From: Pyrinomonadaceae bacterium
Lineage (GTDB): Bacteria > Acidobacteriota > Blastocatellia > Pyrinomonadales > Pyrinomonadaceae
Length of the DNA stretch: 64,000 nt
Assembly: GCA_019694355.1 (NCBI GenBank)
Contig: JAIBCB010000005.1
Location: forward strand, 230,452 to 294,451
Reading direction: 5' to 3'
Shown: positions 9,187 to 17,933 of the stretch, piece after piece
How the letters are laid out: every line of letters begins with the position of its first letter
Position numbering within the stretch: position 1 is the stretch's first letter
Program-made: the position numbers and the translations under genes
The notes under the pieces: model-generated
Told to the model about the DNA's origin: nothing
The model's input: the letters and a program-made list of their open reading frames with translations, nothing else
Databases searched by the model: none

Positions 9187-9674
9187 AAAAGACGGTCAGA
9201 CCTTCTTGGGTCGGTCAGGATCACGAAGACCAAAAAGATAAATGTATGGATGACGGCGCAACCCGCCGAGAGCAGGCTTCGCATTGCTTTTCGCTCACAT
9301 GCCGAAAACAATGCAAATGTGCTCGTGTCGTCTGAGATCTCGTCTTGTGTCGGGCGAAAGATAAAAGTCGAACCGGTGTAGAACATCAAGTAGAAGATGA
9401 TGCCGATAAGCAGCACGGAAAATAAGTCCGTCTCTTGAAGGAGTTCGGCAATACTGAGAGGAACATATATGGCCGCAAGCCAGAGCAAGATGGTCAGGAA
9501 GACCGAGAGAAGGAACACGGGAAGCCGGTCTCTCGATTCTACCGTAACGAAGCTCTCTTCAAATGCTTTTTCTTTGGCTTCTTGAAATTTTCGGTAGGTG
9601 CCGAAAGCCTTGCTGCCGAAGTTAGAAAGGCGCCTTCGGTCAAAATATTTCCGAGAGCGCCTTTGTTCTTTCAT
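9177..9674 (-). CDS. Small integral membrane protein, unknown function, 165 aa
   Basis: The first 45 residues are strongly basic and polar (RRSRKYFDRRRL...). Three membrane helices follow: FLLSVFLTILLWLAAIYVPL, FSVLLIGIIFYLMFY and, near the end, AGCAVIHTFIFLVFVILT. I know no family for it. Its 3' end overlaps the 3' end of the regulator by 10 bases (tail to tail), and it starts 13 bases past the stop of the ApbC gene, so it is probably the last gene of that transcript. Confidence 0.7.
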   Translation of the reverse strand: MKEQRRSRKYFDRRRLSNFGSKAFGTYRKFQEAKEKAFEESFVTVESRDRLPVFLLSVFLTILLWLAAIYVPLSIAELLQETDLFSVLLIGIIFYLMFYTGSTFIFRPTQDEISDDTSTFALFSACERKAMRSLLSAGCAVIHTFIFLVFVILTDPRRSDRLFHL

Positions 9675-9687
9675 CTGCGTTTCCGTA

Positions 9688-10776
9688 TCAATGCTGATGA
9701 GCCTTGGAGAGTATCGTGAGCTCAGGTTTCATTGCCTCGATGGAGATCTGGCGTGCGACCTCTTCGGCGACCTTGCGGAAGGCGTCGGCCTGCGGTGAAC
9801 CGGGAGCCGAGATGACGACCGGAATGCCTTTGTCGCCGCCTTCGCGAACCTCGATGCCCATCGGCACCTCGCCGAGAAGTTTTAAGCCATATTCGTCCGA
9901 GAGCTTCTTGCCGCCGCCTTCGCCAAAGATGTTGTAGCGAGCACCGGTGTCCGGAGCAATGAAATAGGACATATTTTCGATGACGCCGAGGACCTGAACA
10001 TTTACCTGTTCGAACATCTTTACGGCACGCCGCACGTCCGCAAGCGAAACTTCCTGCGGTGTCGTGACAACGACCGCACCCTGCACGGGCACGAGCTGAG
10101 CCAAACTCAGCTGCACGTCGCCCGTTCCCGGCGGCATATCGACGATCAGATAATCGAGCTCGCCCCAATTAACGTCCGTCAGGAACTGACGTACGATGCC
10201 GTGCAGCATCGGCCCGCGAAGGATCATCGGCTTGTCTGGCGGAACGAGCACGGCCATCGAGATCATCTTCACGCCGTGTGCTTCGAGCGGGATAAGCTGG
10301 CCGTTGAAGACAGGCGGTTGATGAAGGCCTGTGCCGAGCATCAGCGGGACGTTCGGCCCGTAAACGTCGGCGTCCATCAGGCCGACCTTCGCACCATTCT
10401 GTGCGAGTGAAACTGCGAGATTGACGGCGACCGTCGATTTGCCGACGCCGCCCTTGCCGCTCGATACCGCGATGATATTCTTCACGCCCGGCACCGCAAC
10501 GTTGTCCTTGACGCCGCGTCCTTTCGGCACTTCGGAGTCCATCGTTACGTTCACTTCCGTGACGCCTTCGATCGCCGACACGAGCGTCTGTGCTTGTGCT
10601 TCCATCTCGTCTTTGACAGGGCATGCGGGCGTCGTCAAGACGATCTTGAACGACACTTTGCCGCCGTCAATGACGAGGTCCTGTACGAACCCCAACTTTA
10701 CAATGTCCTTTCGGAGATCGGGGTCGATGATCTTCCGGAGGGAGTCCAGGACGATGTCTTCTGTTACTTGGCTCAT
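9688..10776 (-). CDS. apbC: Mrp/ApbC-family Fe-S carrier ATPase lacking the CxxC motif
   Basis: Residues 5-85 are a MIP18/DUF59 domain with Cys52 (TTPACPVK). Residues from about 98 form a ParA/MinD-like P-loop ATPase with the deviant Walker A SGKGGVGKST (106-115) and VDMPPGTGD. The family normally binds a bridging 4Fe-4S cluster through CxxC in 'NMSYFxCPxCG'. Here the stretch reads NMSYFIAPDTGARY: Ala274 and Thr277 replace both cysteines. Mrp/ApbC proteins load Fe-S clusters onto cytoplasmic targets; this one may be an ATPase with another role or bind a cluster through other residues. Length (362) is normal. The small membrane protein downstream is probably co-transcribed. Confidence 0.88.
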   Translation of the reverse strand: MSQVTEDIVLDSLRKIIDPDLRKDIVKLGFVQDLVIDGGKVSFKIVLTTPACPVKDEMEAQAQTLVSAIEGVTEVNVTMDSEVPKGRGVKDNVAVPGVKNIIAVSSGKGGVGKSTVAVNLAVSLAQNGAKVGLMDADVYGPNVPLMLGTGLHQPPVFNGQLIPLEAHGVKMISMAVLVPPDKPMILRGPMLHGIVRQFLTDVNWGELDYLIVDMPPGTGDVQLSLAQLVPVQGAVVVTTPQEVSLADVRRAVKMFEQVNVQVLGVIENMSYFIAPDTGARYNIFGEGGGKKLSDEYGLKLLGEVPMGIEVREGGDKGIPVVISAPGSPQADAFRKVAEEVARQISIEAMKPELTILSKAHQH

Positions 10777-10792
10777 ATGATCTGTTTACTAT

Positions 10793-11023
10793 TTACGCGG
10801 CGAGTCTTTCCTTTACCTTTGTAACCTCGGCTTCCGGATTCGGCAGAGATTCACCGTGATTTCGTGCCGTCTCGATCCAAAGTTCAGTTACCCGCGAAAG
10901 CTCTTCTAAAGTTCCTTCTAGATCCTCTCCTTGTGCCAAACAGCCACGTAATGCCGGCACTTCAGCCACATACCCGCCCTCTGCCGCCGGGTAGATAACA
11001 AATGGATATCTAAGGTCTTTCAT
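10793..11023 (-). CDS. hicB: HicB-family antitoxin, short form
   Basis: The 76-residue product begins YPFVIYPAAEGGYVAEVPALRGCLAQGEDLEGTLEEL, the partial RNase-H-like fold of HicB (UPF0150). HicB binds and neutralises HicA. Longer HicB proteins carry a C-terminal DNA-binding domain for autorepression; this one stops after a short helical tail, so it lacks one. Its ATG overlaps the HicA stop by four bases (ATGA), so the two are translationally coupled, toxin first. Confidence 0.88.
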   Translation of the reverse strand: MKDLRYPFVIYPAAEGGYVAEVPALRGCLAQGEDLEGTLEELSRVTELWIETARNHGESLPNPEAEVTKVKERLAA

Positions 11024-11253
11024 TTTGTATTTCCCTCAACTATTTCGAGTACTCGCTTTACGTAGATCGCCTTTACTTTTCTATTGTGCACCGGGATCAC
11101 AAATGTGACCCCTCCGCGTTTGAAAATATGATGACTACCCGCGACGCGATCCAACCGAAAGCCTTCTTCTAAGAGAAGGTTCTCTATCTGACGAAAATCT
11201 GCCTCGGTCGGGTTGTTCTTCAGCCTAGCCAACAGCTTGCTGCGTCTTGTCAT
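11020..11253 (-). CDS. hicA: HicA-family mRNA interferase toxin
   Basis: A 77-residue protein with the dsRBD-like HicA fold: the LLEEGFRLDRVAGSHHIFKRGG segment carries the catalytic His (His41 or His42), and VTFVIPVHNRKVKAIYVKRVLEI is the family C-terminus. HicA cleaves mRNA and halts growth until HicB is restored. It is the first gene of the pair; toxin-first order is usual for hicAB. Its promoter must lie in the 95 bases between it and the divergent uracil-DNA glycosylase gene. Confidence 0.9.
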   Translation of the reverse strand: MTRRSKLLARLKNNPTEADFRQIENLLLEEGFRLDRVAGSHHIFKRGGVTFVIPVHNRKVKAIYVKRVLEIVEGNTK

Positions 11254-11348
11254 ATAACAACGGCGAAAAAGAGGGTCGCAACGCGAGCCTGTTTACTCCC
11301 AATTAGAGTAATATCTTATTGTAACAAAAAGCCCACGGAGTATCCCAC

Positions 11349-11951
11349 GTGTCCAAGCCGTCAAAAGCTCAGATCTTTCGCCGCATTGCCGCGGAGGCCC
11401 GGGCATGCACCATTTGTCCCGATCTCGCGGATAAGACGGCGGTTTTGAGCGAACTGAACGGCTCGCTCGCTCCAAAGGTCTTCTTCGTGGGCGAAGCTCC
11501 AGGCCGGGCAGGCGCCGACCGGACACGCAGGCCGTTCACGGGCGATAAATCGGGAGAGAATCTACAAATCCTCTTCGACTCGATCGGGTTAAGCCGCGAC
11601 GACGTTTTTCTAACGAGTGCGGTGATGTGCAGCCCGCGTTCCGCTACGGACGCGAACCGAAAGCCCACGCGTGCCGAGATCAAGAACTGTTCACGATATC
11701 TGCGTCAGCTTCTCGACCTGATCGATCCGCCGCTTGTGGCCACGCTCGGTGCAGTCGGCCTCGATTCTCTTAAACTCATCGAGCCTCATTCATTCACGCT
11801 GAAAGAACACGCGGGAACCATTCAGCATTGGAACGGACGGCTCCTCGTGCCGCTTTATCACCCGAGCCCGCTTGTGATCGCCTCGCAGCGTGGGCTCGAA
11901 ATTCAGCTCGCTAATTTTCAAACGCTTAAGCAGGCGATCGATAACTGCTAA
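11349..11951 (+). CDS. Uracil-DNA glycosylase, family 4 type (4Fe-4S)
   Basis: Two hundred residues from a GTG start with GGAG about ten bases upstream. Motif A is GEAPGR (48-53) and the C-terminal motif is HPSP near residue 172, as in family 4 enzymes. Four cysteines (20, 23, 94, 114) have the spacing of the 4Fe-4S cluster of that family. The enzyme removes uracil formed by cytosine deamination and starts base-excision repair. The next gene begins 16 bases after the stop, so the pair is probably co-transcribed. Confidence 0.88.
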   Translation: MSKPSKAQIFRRIAAEARACTICPDLADKTAVLSELNGSLAPKVFFVGEAPGRAGADRTRRPFTGDKSGENLQILFDSIGLSRDDVFLTSAVMCSPRSATDANRKPTRAEIKNCSRYLRQLLDLIDPPLVATLGAVGLDSLKLIEPHSFTLKEHAGTIQHWNGRLLVPLYHPSPLVIASQRGLEIQLANFQTLKQAIDNC

Positions 11952-11967
11952 CATCGAAGATAGGGAA

Positions 11968-12849
11968 ATGACTGAGAATTCTTACGAACAAATACGAACC
12001 GGAAAGATCGGTTATCGGAGAGAGCCTCGCGGCCTCTTCGCGGTATCGGGAAGCGAAGCATTGAGGTTCCTTGACGGCCTTATTTCGAACGACGTTAAAA
12101 CGCTCGAAGACGGAGCGTCGATGCTCGCTGCGTTTCCGAACGCGCAGGGCCGGCTGCTCGCTGCGGTGTCTTTCGCAAAACGCGGCGAACGTTTCATCAT
12201 CGAGACCGAAGCGGCAACGCGCGAAAAGCTTTTCCAGAATCTTTTTCGATTCACGCTCGCCGGTGATTTTATCCTCGAAGACCTTTCGGAAACATTCACG
12301 AACTTTGAGATCTTCGGCGATGCTCCCGGTGTGCGTGATGTCGCTGGTGAAGATGCTCATATTTTTTCGCGGCGTTACGGCAGCGGTGTTTTTATTCCGA
12401 GCGGATCCGCCGCGAATTTTTTGAGTGCTCTTTCGAATGCGGTCGAGATCGATGACGAGACGTTCGAGACACTCAGGATCGAGTGCGGCATTCCGCTCTA
12501 CGACAAAGATATGGACGAGACGACGGTCGTTCCCGAGCTCGGCATCGACGAGATGATCTCGTACAAAAAAGGCTGCTACATCGGTCAGGAGATCATCGCA
12601 AGGATCCATTTTCGCGGCCACATCGCAAAACGTCTGTCGGGCCTTACGCTCTCTGAAAAACTTGAAGCAGGAAGCGAGTTGAAGACAGCCGAAGAAAAAA
12701 ATGCGGGACAGATAACTTCGGTCACGTTCTCGCCGAAATTGGACAAGCACATTGCTCTCGGCTTTGTTCGATACGACTTTCTTGAGCCCGGCACAAAGCT
12801 CTTTTCGGGAGAGACGGAATGTACGGTTTCGACGCTGCCTTTTATCTAA
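11968..12849 (+). CDS. ygfZ: YgfZ/GcvT-like folate-binding protein
   Basis: The 293-residue product carries the family signature KGCYIGQEI (residues about 198-206), whose Cys is essential in YgfZ. It also shows the GcvT-like tetrahydrofolate fold (GLFAVSGSEALRFLDGLISNDV at the start, then ALGFVRY near the end). YgfZ helps keep Fe-S enzymes such as MiaB active in the cytoplasm. I chose the ATG at 11968 because homologues begin close to this point; a longer frame overlaps the glycosylase gene. The last eight bases overlap the 3' end of dnaE2 tail to tail. Confidence 0.88.
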   Translation: MTENSYEQIRTGKIGYRREPRGLFAVSGSEALRFLDGLISNDVKTLEDGASMLAAFPNAQGRLLAAVSFAKRGERFIIETEAATREKLFQNLFRFTLAGDFILEDLSETFTNFEIFGDAPGVRDVAGEDAHIFSRRYGSGVFIPSGSAANFLSALSNAVEIDDETFETLRIECGIPLYDKDMDETTVVPELGIDEMISYKKGCYIGQEIIARIHFRGHIAKRLSGLTLSEKLEAGSELKTAEEKNAGQITSVTFSPKLDKHIALGFVRYDFLEPGTKLFSGETECTVSTLPFI

Positions 12850-15800
12850 AATCATGTGAGACGACCTCGGTCGAGATGCCGCTAAGCGGCGTGAAATAAA
12901 GGGCTTTCAGCATTCCGCGTTCCTCAAAGATGCCGCGTATGATCAGAAAATCACTACGGTTGATCACCGCTCTGTAAGACTCGAACACGTCGGGCATCAC
13001 GACGAAATTCGAAAATCCCGTCTCGTCCTCAAGCGTTACAAAAACGACGTTCTTTGCCGTCATCGGCCGCTGCCGAATGATGACCGCACCCGCGACCGAG
13101 ACGACGTCGCCGCGTCGTAAATTGCGTGTCTGTTCAGCGGTGAGAATGCCGCGTGTGTTGAGCCTTTCGCGGACGAATGACATCGGATGACGGCCGATCG
13201 AGATGCCCGTTTTCTTGAGATCGGCGGCGACAAGATCGACGCCTTCAAGCCGCGTGAGAAATCGCGAATCCGTCTCTTCTGCTTTCGTCGTCTGATCGAA
13301 AAGCGTGCCCTTCGGACGCATTTCGAGTTCCGACCTCCATAGAGCTTCGCGGCGATGAACCGAGTTTTCAAAATTCAACGCTCCCGCAAAACTCAGCGCT
13401 CGAATTTCGCGTTTATTCAGCTCAGGTACACGCCGCAAAAGGTCGGCGAGATCAACGAACTCACCATTCATCTTTCTTTCATCTTCGATAGCACGCCCCG
13501 TCGTTTCGCGAAGCCCGCGGACAAAACGCAGGCCAACGCGAACCTGCTTTTCGCCCGCGACGTCTTCGACCGTGAAATCATAATCTGAAAGGTTCACATC
13601 CAGATGTCGAAAGTGCAGGCCGTGCCGCTGCGCGTCTTTTACGAGCGTCGCCGCAGAGTAAAACCCGAGCGGATAATTATTGAACATCGCCGTCATAAAA
13701 CACGCTCGAAAATGGATGATGTAATACGCCGATGCATACGCGAGCAGTGCGAAACTGTACGCGTGCGATTCCGGGAAACCGTAATTTGCGAACGCCTTTG
13801 TGTAATCGACGATCTGGTCCTGCACGTCTGCGGGAATGTTGTTCTTCGTCATTCCGTTACGCAGATTTTGCGTGATCCGCTCCATCTTGCGGTCGGGCCT
13901 TTTGAAGCCCATCGCACGACGCAGTTCGTCCGCTTCGCCGCCCGAAAAACCCGCGATATCCATCGCCATCTTTAGAAGCTGTTCCTGAAAAAGCGGCACG
14001 CCGAGCGTGCGTTTCAAGATCGGTGCGAGCGATTCGTGCGGATACGTAACTTCCTCAAAACCCTGCCTTCGTTTTAGATAAGCGTGCAGCATATTCCCGA
14101 CGATCGGGCCCGGACGAATGATCGCGACCTGCACGACGATGTCGTAAAAACATCGCGGCTTCGCCTTTGGCAAAAATGCGATCTGCGCGCGGCTCTCTAC
14201 CTGGAACATCCCGACCGTGTCGCCTTTTTGCAGTGCGTCGTAAACCTTCTTGTCGTTATGCGGAATGCGGTAAAGATCGAGCGTTACGTCGTGATGCTCT
14301 TTGATGAGCGTGATCGAATCACGCAGGACCGCCATCATCCCGAGGCCCAGAAGATCGATCTTTACGACCTTCAACGCCTCGCAGTCGTCCTTGTCCCATT
14401 GGATGATCGTGCGGCCTTCCATCGACGCGGGTTCGAGCGGCACGATGCCGTCGAGCCGATCAAGAGAGACGACCATTCCGCCGGAATGCTGCCCGAGGTG
14501 CCGCGGGAAGTCGAGAATGCGGTGATAGATATCCGAGAATTTCTGCAGGCGAAATGTCTCCGCCGCATCAAAGCCTTCTTCCTTGAGGCGTCTGTAAAGT
14601 TCGTCGCCCTTGAACTGTTCATAATGCGAATTCAAACGCGACAGACGGTCGAGAACTTCCGTGCCGAATCCGAACGTCTTTCCGACCTCGCGTATCGCAG
14701 ACTTTCCGCGATAGCAAATGACGTTCGCCGTCATCCCGGAACTTCTGCGGCCGTATTTCGCATAAACGTGCTGTATGACGCTCTCGCGATCGTCGCCCGA
14801 TGGCAGATCGATGTCGATGTCCGGATATTGTTCGTACTTTTCCGAGAGGAAGCGCTCGAAAAGCAGGTTGTGCTCGATCGGATCGACCGCCGTTATGCCG
14901 AGCGCGTAACAGACCACCGAGTTCGCCGCCGAACCGCGTCCCTGCGAGAGGATCTTGTTCGCCTTGCAGTAGTCGGAGATGTCGTTGACGACAAGAAAAT
15001 AGCCCGCAAGACGCTTCATCTCGATGATGCGAAATTCTTTTTCGAGTCGCGGCAAGACCTGCGATCTTATCGGCCACGCCTTGTCCCGATAACGCTCCTG
15101 CGAACGCTCGATCGCCTTTTGCCTCAATACGGAATTCATCGTTTCGCCCGACGCGACAGGATAATCGGGGAAGGTGTATGCAAGCTCTTCCATCGAAAAA
15201 TTGACGCGCCCGGCGATCTCCTCCGTGATCTCGACCGCCTCGGGCAGATCAGCAAAAAGCCGCAGCATCTGCTTCTCCGTCTTTATGTAACGCTCGCTGT
15301 TCTCCGAGAGAAGTTTGCCCGCTTCGTAAATGGTCGTGTGATTTTTTATGCAGGTGAAAACATCAAAAAGTTCGCGGTCATTTTCGTCCGCGTAATAGAC
15401 GCCGTTGCTCGCAAAATAATCGATCCGAAGTTTGTGTGCAAGGCCGAGCAGCGTCTGATTCAACGCTTCTTCGTAACGAAGATGATGCCGCTGAAGCTCG
15501 ACATAAAGCCGATCCTCAAAAACATATTTGAGCCACGCAAGATCGAGCTGTCCGTCGCCGCGTTTTATGCTGCTATGAATAAAACCGTCTGGCCCGCCCG
15601 TAAAACACATCAACCCCGCCGAGTGATATTCGACATCGCGGCGTGTCGCGAAATGCTCGCCCTTTTTGCTGCGAAGTTTCGATGTCGTGATCAGCCGGCT
15701 CAGGTTCTGATAGCCTTTCAGATCGAGTGCGACGAGCGGCAGAAGCGAGCCGTCGTCGAGTGTTATCTCGGCACCGATGATCGGGCGAATGCCTTGCTCT

Positions 15801-15964
15801 TTCGCCTCAAAATGAAAACGAACGGCACCCGCGAACGTGTCCCTGTCGAGCAGAGCGACGCTCTTTATGCCCAATTCCGCAGCTCGGGCGGCAAGCCTTT
15901 GCGGCTCGCTGCCAGAAGATAAAAAGCTGAACGCAGAACGCGTGTGCAGTTCGCAAAATCCCAT
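12842..15964 (-). CDS. dnaE2: Error-prone DNA polymerase DnaE2 (ImuC)
   Basis: A 1040-residue C-family polymerase with N-terminal PHP domain (MGFCELHTRSAFSFLSSGSEP). The palm has the catalytic aspartates in PDIDIDLPSGDDRE and in VKIDLLGLG, and the C-terminus contains the helix-hairpin-helix/OB region (VSVAGAVIIRQRPMTAKNVVFVTLEDE). Length just above 1000 and lack of the long C-terminal tail separate it from replicative DnaE1 (about 1150 or more). It copies damaged DNA as part of the ImuA/ImuB/DnaE2 mutasome, the functional substitute for Pol V. It starts six bases after the imuB stop, so it is the last gene of the cassette. Confidence 0.93.
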   Translation of the reverse strand: MGFCELHTRSAFSFLSSGSEPQRLAARAAELGIKSVALLDRDTFAGAVRFHFEAKEQGIRPIIGAEITLDDGSLLPLVALDLKGYQNLSRLITTSKLRSKKGEHFATRRDVEYHSAGLMCFTGGPDGFIHSSIKRGDGQLDLAWLKYVFEDRLYVELQRHHLRYEEALNQTLLGLAHKLRIDYFASNGVYYADENDRELFDVFTCIKNHTTIYEAGKLLSENSERYIKTEKQMLRLFADLPEAVEITEEIAGRVNFSMEELAYTFPDYPVASGETMNSVLRQKAIERSQERYRDKAWPIRSQVLPRLEKEFRIIEMKRLAGYFLVVNDISDYCKANKILSQGRGSAANSVVCYALGITAVDPIEHNLLFERFLSEKYEQYPDIDIDLPSGDDRESVIQHVYAKYGRRSSGMTANVICYRGKSAIREVGKTFGFGTEVLDRLSRLNSHYEQFKGDELYRRLKEEGFDAAETFRLQKFSDIYHRILDFPRHLGQHSGGMVVSLDRLDGIVPLEPASMEGRTIIQWDKDDCEALKVVKIDLLGLGMMAVLRDSITLIKEHHDVTLDLYRIPHNDKKVYDALQKGDTVGMFQVESRAQIAFLPKAKPRCFYDIVVQVAIIRPGPIVGNMLHAYLKRRQGFEEVTYPHESLAPILKRTLGVPLFQEQLLKMAMDIAGFSGGEADELRRAMGFKRPDRKMERITQNLRNGMTKNNIPADVQDQIVDYTKAFANYGFPESHAYSFALLAYASAYYIIHFRACFMTAMFNNYPLGFYSAATLVKDAQRHGLHFRHLDVNLSDYDFTVEDVAGEKQVRVGLRFVRGLRETTGRAIEDERKMNGEFVDLADLLRRVPELNKREIRALSFAGALNFENSVHRREALWRSELEMRPKGTLFDQTTKAEETDSRFLTRLEGVDLVAADLKKTGISIGRHPMSFVRERLNTRGILTAEQTRNLRRGDVVSVAGAVIIRQRPMTAKNVVFVTLEDETGFSNFVVMPDVFESYRAVINRSDFLIIRGIFEERGMLKALYFTPLSGISTEVVSHDFR

Positions 15965-15970
15965 AAAAAC

Positions 15971-17230
15971 CTAATCGTATTCGCCGACGATGAACCATTC
16001 TCCGTTCGTCAAAGCAAGCCGATAAACGCCTGCATTCTCGACCTCAATGTCCCATTCCTGCGTTCTCCAGCCGTCGGCCGTCCACCATTTCGAAGCGGCA
16101 CGCCACACGCCGCCGCACTCGATGACAGAGCCTGAGAATTCACGCGTTCTCACATGAACGATCTTGCGGTGCCGAAGCTCGACCTCCGCACGACGCGGCG
16201 GCTGAAAATATTGAAAAGCGATCACCGGCCGCGAAGTGCGTTCCGCTTGCCGCTCTTTTCCGACAGGCAAAGCATCGGCGTCGAGACGGAATGGACGCGC
16301 GAGCCGTTCGTTAAGGAGCACGGGCACACCGACATCGCTCTGGCCGACGAGCTTTTTTAATTTTCCTGCGGTAAGCAGCAGACTTTCCGGTTCAGGACGC
16401 GAGACGGCGTAAAGCCCGCGTTGGTCTGTTCGCGGTTTCGTGAAATGCGTCGTTACCTCGACCGAAGAGATCGCGGCCTCGGGCGGCTCCAACGAGACGC
16501 GAAGGTTTATGAGCTTTAGCCAAAAGCTGCGGTCGAGCGTCGGGAAAGACGCCTTGATCTCGTGCCGATGCCATTTGCGATTCTCAAGCCGTAAGGAAAT
16601 GTCGATGTGATCGCTGCTTTTTCCGTAATTTGCGACGCGTGCAAAAAGCTGTTCGAGCCCGTGATTGAGCACGAAAATAAGCTGCTCAAAATCCTCGATC
16701 GCCTGATCGAGATCGAAGCTCCAGGAGACGCGGCTCTCTCGAATATTCGGCGTCAAAAGCCGTTCGCCACGCTGCTCGATGCGTTTTATCACGCGGTCAA
16801 AATCACGCCCGTAACGCCGCGAAAGTTCGTCGCGTGGTATCGCGAGAAGTTCGCCGATATTCCGTACGCCGAGATCGCCGAGGACATTGAGCGTATCGCG
16901 TTCGATATCTAGCCCGTCGAGCGAAAGGGAAGCGAAATGCTCGGACGAATTCACCGTCGTATTCCGACCGCCGCGGGAAAGCAGCATCGCCGCGTCCGTT
17001 GTATCTGCAATGCCGATGCTGCCATTCACTTCATTTGCCTTGAGCAGATCCTTCACACGCCGTGCAACTCTTTCAGGACTGCCGACGAGGCGTTCGAGGC
17101 CGCTTGCATCAAAGACGACGCCGTCCTCGATGACCTCGATCGCAAAAGAGAATTCACGTGCGACGGCAAGCAGAGAGTGCCGTGCGGCGGACACGTCATC
17201 GACAGTTATGCATACAAAAAGTTTCGGCAT
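15971..17230 (-). CDS. imuB: ImuB, Y-family-like mutasome subunit, short N-terminus
   Basis: I start at the ATG at 17230, eight bases after the imuA stop; the frame stays open upstream only inside imuA. The 419-residue protein begins MPKLFVCITVDDVSAARHSLL and soon reaches VIEDGVVFDASGLERLVGSP, which in ordinary ImuB sits about 100-120 residues in. So about 80 residues of palm and fingers usually present at the N-terminus seem absent. The thumb-like and little-finger-like regions (TPNIRESRVSWSFDLDQAIED onward) and a C-terminal OB-like end (WWTADGWRTQEWDIEVENAGVYRLALTNGEWFIVGEY) remain. ImuB is catalytically inactive in other species and acts as the hub linking clamp, ImuA and DnaE2. Confidence 0.85.
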   Translation of the reverse strand: MPKLFVCITVDDVSAARHSLLAVAREFSFAIEVIEDGVVFDASGLERLVGSPERVARRVKDLLKANEVNGSIGIADTTDAAMLLSRGGRNTTVNSSEHFASLSLDGLDIERDTLNVLGDLGVRNIGELLAIPRDELSRRYGRDFDRVIKRIEQRGERLLTPNIRESRVSWSFDLDQAIEDFEQLIFVLNHGLEQLFARVANYGKSSDHIDISLRLENRKWHRHEIKASFPTLDRSFWLKLINLRVSLEPPEAAISSVEVTTHFTKPRTDQRGLYAVSRPEPESLLLTAGKLKKLVGQSDVGVPVLLNERLARPFRLDADALPVGKERQAERTSRPVIAFQYFQPPRRAEVELRHRKIVHVRTREFSGSVIECGGVWRAASKWWTADGWRTQEWDIEVENAGVYRLALTNGEWFIVGEYD

Positions 17231-17238
17231 AGGGAGAT

Positions 17239-17889
17239 CTAATTTTCCGTGTGATCGAACTCGGCCTTTGCGTGGATCGGCGGTTCGTAATAATGCTTTC
17301 GCGAGGCGATCTTCAGGTGAAGATCGCGTAAAAGTTTGAAGCTGCCCGCACCCGACCACACGGCCTTTTCGCAGGACATTTCGAGCGACCTGTGCGAGGC
17401 CGAACCTGCTAAAGTTTCCGTCGATGTAACGGCAAAGATCGTCGGCGTCTCTTTTATCCGCGTGCGGTAGCGATACCAATATGTCCTCGGCACAAGCCGC
17501 AGTTTCTGCATCGAAAGGCCGCTCAAATTCAGCCAGATCGCCCCGAAGCCTTTCGCCTGCACAAGAAGATCGGCGGAGAGGAACGCGTTCTCAACATCGC
17601 CTCCGCAACGCACCCAGAGGAGATTTGCGAGTTCGACGCCAGCCTGAGCCGCCGTTGAAGGATCAAAACCGCCCACACCATCGACGACCGCACATATCTC
17701 GCCCGCGGCCGTCAGTTGTGCAAAAAGAGCGAGCATCAGCCCTGTTTTTCCCGAACTCGCTTTACCGAAAAGCTCCGAGATCGCACCGCGTTGGAACGAG
17801 ATCCCGACCGACTCTATAACGACCTCATCCGGGTGTTCCTGCTCCTCGCGAAGATGTGAAAGCGGTTTTACGAGGCTCAAATAACTCAT
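17239..17889 (-). CDS. imuA: ImuA, RecA-like mutasome subunit
   Basis: A 216-residue RecA/SulA-like protein with a P-loop GKASSGKTGL near residue 42 and ICAVVDGVGGFDPSTAAQAGVE downstream, the typical ImuA opening. It is the first gene of the imuA-imuB-dnaE2 cassette, with tight spacing throughout (8 and 6 bases). ImuA is required for damage-induced mutagenesis and binds ImuB. No strong ribosome site precedes the ATG at 17889. About 20-45 bases upstream is a perfect palindrome that may be the SOS operator. Confidence 0.88.
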   Translation of the reverse strand: MSYLSLVKPLSHLREEQEHPDEVVIESVGISFQRGAISELFGKASSGKTGLMLALFAQLTAAGEICAVVDGVGGFDPSTAAQAGVELANLLWVRCGGDVENAFLSADLLVQAKGFGAIWLNLSGLSMQKLRLVPRTYWYRYRTRIKETPTIFAVTSTETLAGSASHRSLEMSCEKAVWSGAGSFKLLRDLHLKIASRKHYYEPPIHAKAEFDHTEN

Positions 17890-17907
17890 AACAAGGGCGT
17901 GCGGTAG

Positions 17908-17933
17908 GTTGCAACGTGTTGCATCTATGCAAC
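17908..17933 (-). promoter_or_regulatory. Candidate SOS operator before imuA
   Basis: GTTGCATCTATGCAAC at 17918-17933 is a perfect inverted repeat (7-2-7). A second copy of the half-site core, GTTGCAAC, sits at 17908-17915. Position, symmetry and the damage-response cassette downstream fit a repressor site such as a lineage-specific LexA box. It could also serve the divergent exported-protein gene at 18123. Confidence 0.5.

Noticed and set aside
11926..12855. 309-codon frame opposite ygfZ
   Set aside because: Antisense to a recognised gene, arginine-rich shadow composition, no recognisable motif.
14084..15922. 612-codon frame opposite dnaE2
   Set aside because: Antisense shadow of a highly conserved gene; very Arg/Asp-rich with no family features.
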